64,000 nucleotides of DNA, taken from assembly GCF_000430025.1 (NCBI RefSeq), contig NZ_AUCZ01000014.1, positions 1-64,000 of the forward strand, written 5' to 3'. Made by a program: the position numbers and the translations under genes. Positions 61,092 through 64,000 of the stretch are shown here, piece by piece. The stretch is from Flavobacterium suncheonense GH29-5 = DSM 17707 (GTDB lineage Bacteria; Bacteroidota; Bacteroidia; Flavobacteriales; Flavobacteriaceae). Within the stretch, counting starts at the first letter, position 1, and each line of letters starts with the position of its first letter. The notes below the pieces were generated by a model, which did not search any database, was not told the origin of the DNA, and saw only the letters and a list, made by a program, of their open reading frames with translations.

Positions 61092-61694
61092 TTAATATGG
61101 ATTCTTGCGTCCTCGTTTCTGGAGGTAATAATGCCAGAGAAAAAATGTGGCTACGGAACGGTAAGGCTTCCATTTTTGGGCATATTCCGCCATCGCTTCT
61201 TTATCGTGAATATCAAAGAGTTCTTTAATCGTATTCACCACTGCGATATCGCCCAAAGGAATAATATCGGGAGATTGTAGGCAAAACATCAGATAGACAT
61301 CGATAGTCCAGTGTCCGATGCCTTTAATTTTTATCAGTTCTTCCCGAACCGCTTCCGGATCTTTAAAAGCAAGACTTTCCACATCCAGCTGCTTATCTAA
61401 TATAGCCTGAGAAAGCGCTTTCAAATAGGTTGTTTTCTGTCGGCTTACGCCACAGGCACGAAACGCTTCATCGGAAAAGCAAACGATGTTATCCGGCAGA
61501 AAATCCGGTATCGCGGCTTTGATTTTTAAAAAAGTGGCTTTGGCTGAATCTATCGATACCTGTTGTTCCAATATCAGCAGGCACAGGGTTTCAAATCCGG
61601 AAGGTCTAGTCACAAAAACAGGTTTCCCGAATTGCTCGACAATGTGTTTGAACTTTTCTTCCTTTTCCAGCAGAAAATCAACCGCTTTATTCAT
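61092..61694 (-). CDS. HhH-GPD DNA-3-methyladenine glycosylase (AlkA-like)
   Basis: Base-excision repair glycosylase. 200 residues. Helix-hairpin-helix IKGIGHWTIDVYLMF followed by the catalytic-Asp loop IPLGDIAVVN. The N-terminal LLILEQQVS helix fits AlkA-type enzymes. It lacks the AlkA N-terminal TBP-like domain, as in short bacterial forms. The start overlaps the stop of the DUF5686 gene by 1 nt (TAATG). Confidence 0.87.
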   Translation of the reverse strand: MNKAVDFLLEKEEKFKHIVEQFGKPVFVTRPSGFETLCLLILEQQVSIDSAKATFLKIKAAIPDFLPDNIVCFSDEAFRACGVSRQKTTYLKALSQAILDKQLDVESLAFKDPEAVREELIKIKGIGHWTIDVYLMFCLQSPDIIPLGDIAVVNTIKELFDIHDKEAMAEYAQKWKPYRSVATFFLWHYYLQKRGRKNPY

Positions 61695-64000
61695 TAGAAG
61701 TAGAATCCGAAAGAAGCTTTCACCCCGAATTTGTTAGCATCCGGTAAATTCAGGTAACTGCCACGCCATGCAAAATCGATGCGTAATACCTTGAAAATAT
61801 TCCCAACTCCCGCATGATATTCCCAATAACCGTCTTCCGGCGCTAAATAGGTTAAGCCTGAAGCGTTGATGGCTTTGTTTTCATCGGAAACTGTTCCGTA
61901 TACAGCCTTTACCCCAATGATTTCACGCCAGTTCAGTTTGCGCAACAGCGGAACACGCGAGAACAGCCTTCCGTTAAAATGGTGTTCCAGATGCAGGGAA
62001 GCGTATTCATCGGCCACAAATTCGTAATAATTCATCAGGTTGTAGGTATTCTCAATCTGGAAATACGACTGGTTCCCTGGGATAACCCCCATCAGCCCCA
62101 GCGGCACTTTTCCGAAAATCTTACCGGTTTCAAAAGTTGGGAACAAACGCCCGAAACCGCCGATTAAAATCGGATGTCGGTAATACAACTGCACCTTCTG
62201 ATAATCGAAATCGCTGTCCAAAACACCTTTCATTCCCTGGCTGTAGTTTACAAAAACTCTCGGGAAGTTATAATCCACCAACTGACGTTCCACTCCGTGA
62301 CCGATAGTTTTGCGTTTCGGCGTGTAATCCACCATGAAATTCACTTCCGATTGTTTTACCTGACTTTGGATGTTTCCATCTTCGTCAAAATAATCCAGAC
62401 TGAATTTATCCCAGGCCGATTTTAACGTACGGTAGGTGAATCCTGTTGAGAAAGTCAGGTTTTTGATCGGTTCCATCTCTGCCGAAAGCATCGACAAATT
62501 TATCGAGGTCAGCTTGTCGTTATTCCCGCTGGAAAACAAGGAGTTGGAAGCAAAACTTCTTCCCAACACATCGTTGGTCGTGGTTAAACTCACCCCTATT
62601 TGCTCGATATCGCGTCGGTTTCCGCCCGATAAAACAAAGCGATTCTTGTTGTTCAGCAATATTTTTCCGGAAATTCCGTATTTGAACTGGTGGTCGTCAA
62701 AACCATAAGCGGTATAGGCCTGAATACGCCATTTGTCGTTCGGCCCAAAATAGGTTCTTCCGCCCGCGCGCAGACGCAGTCCTTCTACGTTGTTATAGCC
62801 GAAGGTGGAGAAAATCGGCCCGTAATCCATCTTCCACTTCGGAATTTCAATGTAACCGCTGGCCAAAATGGTGGCAATGTTATAAATCCTTTTAAACTTC
62901 GGAATGGTGTTCAGGGTATCGAGTAAGCCGTAAATGCCTTTTTCGTTTTTGTTCAGGTTTTCGAAACGGTTTTCTTCCCAGAATTCATCGGATTTGCTGT
63001 ACACTTCCGGATCGAAATTATCGACTTCCTGCTTGTAGAATTTATCGTCTTTAGGAATATTGAATTTGTGGTTGCGGTACAACGACGTACGCTTTCCGTA
63101 AACCCCTTTCGACTTTTCTTTTTTGGACAAACTAAAATCCGACATCATGTGGTCGCGTTTCAACAGGAAAACCGAATCGTTCAGCACCTCAAATTCCTGC
63201 TCGATGTAAATTTCCTTCACCCAGTTAATGTTGGCGCTTTTACTGGCTTCAAGATTGATTTTTTTAATAGCAAACGTGGTATCGTTTACCCAAAAATCAC
63301 CTTTAAACGTTAATTCGTTCTTTCGTCTCGGATAATAGATAATGTTATAGCACCATTTGTTGTCGATGAACGCACTGTCTGCCAGCACATAATTGTATAC
63401 ATTGATTCCGGTTCGTGACAACGGACTCACGAAATCTTTATCGAAAAACTTCAGGTAATTGTTGTAGATGTCGTAGTCTGCATACAAATCCTTGATAAAC
63501 GTGCTCACGCCGTCACCTTGTCCTAAACCGGAATTTTTACTGGCTGTCACGATTTCCTTTTTTCGGTTGTTGACATTATCCCCGTATACTTCGCTCAGGT
63601 TTTCATTGATGAAAATCGGAAGAAAGGCTTTACCGGTTACGCGTGACGTATCGATACGGTCCCAGATGAATTCCATGCCTTTAAAGATTTTATTCGACAT
63701 GAAAGCGCTGTCGATGGAATTCAGGTCAAACTCAATCTTTTCATACTTGTCATATTGGTACTGATTGAACATGTTCAACCCGTTCTTTCGCTTGCGCTCC
63801 CAGATTTTGCGAAGGATATCCAGGGCCGGATTGTTCTTTTTAGAGGTTTTCCCGGTATAAATTTTTACTTCCTGAATCTGGTTGTCCGGAACGATTTTGA
63901 TTTTTAAATCCAGAGAAACTGCTTGCGTTAAAGTGACCTCTACCGCTTTGTATCCCACAAAAGAAGCCATCAACACTTTGTATGTTTTGTCGGACTGCAG
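61694..64000 (-). CDS. DUF5686 / carboxypeptidase-regulatory-like outer-membrane protein (5' end outside window)
   Basis: The reading frame is open to the window edge, so the N-terminus is missing; at least 769 residues are visible. The first part is the end of a carboxypeptidase-regulatory-like domain (VLMASFVGYKAVEV), followed by a DUF5686 module (LDILRKIWERKRKNGLNMFNQYQYDKYEK blocks) and a C-terminal beta-barrel ending FGVKASFGFYF. Probably an outer-membrane protein; the family has no defined role. Coupled to the downstream glycosylase by a 1-nt overlap. Confidence 0.85.
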   Translation of the reverse strand: MQSDKTYKVLMASFVGYKAVEVTLTQAVSLDLKIKIVPDNQIQEVKIYTGKTSKKNNPALDILRKIWERKRKNGLNMFNQYQYDKYEKIEFDLNSIDSAFMSNKIFKGMEFIWDRIDTSRVTGKAFLPIFINENLSEVYGDNVNNRKKEIVTASKNSGLGQGDGVSTFIKDLYADYDIYNNYLKFFDKDFVSPLSRTGINVYNYVLADSAFIDNKWCYNIIYYPRRKNELTFKGDFWVNDTTFAIKKINLEASKSANINWVKEIYIEQEFEVLNDSVFLLKRDHMMSDFSLSKKEKSKGVYGKRTSLYRNHKFNIPKDDKFYKQEVDNFDPEVYSKSDEFWEENRFENLNKNEKGIYGLLDTLNTIPKFKRIYNIATILASGYIEIPKWKMDYGPIFSTFGYNNVEGLRLRAGGRTYFGPNDKWRIQAYTAYGFDDHQFKYGISGKILLNNKNRFVLSGGNRRDIEQIGVSLTTTNDVLGRSFASNSLFSSGNNDKLTSINLSMLSAEMEPIKNLTFSTGFTYRTLKSAWDKFSLDYFDEDGNIQSQVKQSEVNFMVDYTPKRKTIGHGVERQLVDYNFPRVFVNYSQGMKGVLDSDFDYQKVQLYYRHPILIGGFGRLFPTFETGKIFGKVPLGLMGVIPGNQSYFQIENTYNLMNYYEFVADEYASLHLEHHFNGRLFSRVPLLRKLNWREIIGVKAVYGTVSDENKAINASGLTYLAPEDGYWEYHAGVGNIFKVLRIDFAWRGSYLNLPDANKFGVKASFGFYF

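Noticed and set aside
1..64000. tRNA genes, insertion sequences, integrases or att sites
   Set aside because: Intergenic regions were read on both strands and none showed cloverleaf arms, transposase frames or flanking direct repeats that I could support.

Overview
The window is A+T-rich chromosomal DNA from a Bacteroidota bacterium, almost certainly a Flavobacterium or close relative. The evidence is the Bacteroidota promoter signature (TTG, 17-23 nt, TAnnTTTG) before many genes, the gliding gene gldA, type IX secretion C-terminal sorting domains (18928-21024 and 43125-44072), GLPGLI and DUF5686 proteins, an ExbB/ExbD/ExbD/TonB cluster, kynurenine-pathway genes, and a split cobalamin-dependent methionine synthase. 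No tRNA, rRNA gene body, IS element, phage or CRISPR array was found. Most genes lie on the minus strand.

Layout. 1-800: a gene-free block with four tandem promoters firing leftward, apparently into an rRNA operon just outside the window. 802-5053: envelope genes (LolC/E-type permease, NamZ-type muramidase), a PH-like protein, a Cys-cluster protein and a methyltransferase. 5106-6562: DUF2059, TonB_C protein and queE. 6800-12647: TonB energy-coupling operon with PstS-like and TPR proteins. 12988-15704: HerA-like ATPase and small genes. 15722-22376: kmo, a ureohydrolase, a secreted metalloprotease and kynU. 22584-28397: SRPBCC protein, queA, aroA, mazG-like, dtd, rsgA and DAHP synthase/chorismate mutase. 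28633-31911: gldA, a GIN adhesin-like lipoprotein, a PagL-like deacylase and a small exported protein. 32038-45639: a methionine/SAM region. 45693-51302: TonB-dependent receptor-like barrel, GLPGLI protein, deoxynucleoside kinase and exported proteins of unknown role. 51299-57716: a four-gene N-glycan-degrading operon (beta-mannosidase, CutC, glycosylasparaginase, GH20). 57801-60985: membrane and soluble pyrophosphatases. 61092-64000: a DNA glycosylase and a DUF5686 outer-membrane protein cut by the window edge.

The most interesting part is 32-45.6 kb, where methionine and SAM metabolism appears to be governed by three kinds of RNA device. A SAM-I (S-box) riboswitch precedes the split metH. 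A compact pseudoknot resembling the SAM-II/SAM-V fold precedes metK. The osmC-metX-thrA-metZ operon is preceded by two consecutive short leader ORFs rich in Met and Cys codons. Each leader is followed by an intrinsic terminator whose 5' arm can instead pair with the end of that leader ORF. This is the architecture of ribosome-mediated transcription attenuation, present twice in series. A 58-codon ORF lies between the second terminator and osmC. A second theme is a structured intergenic repeat of about 100 bp present three times, one copy lying inside the metH leader.
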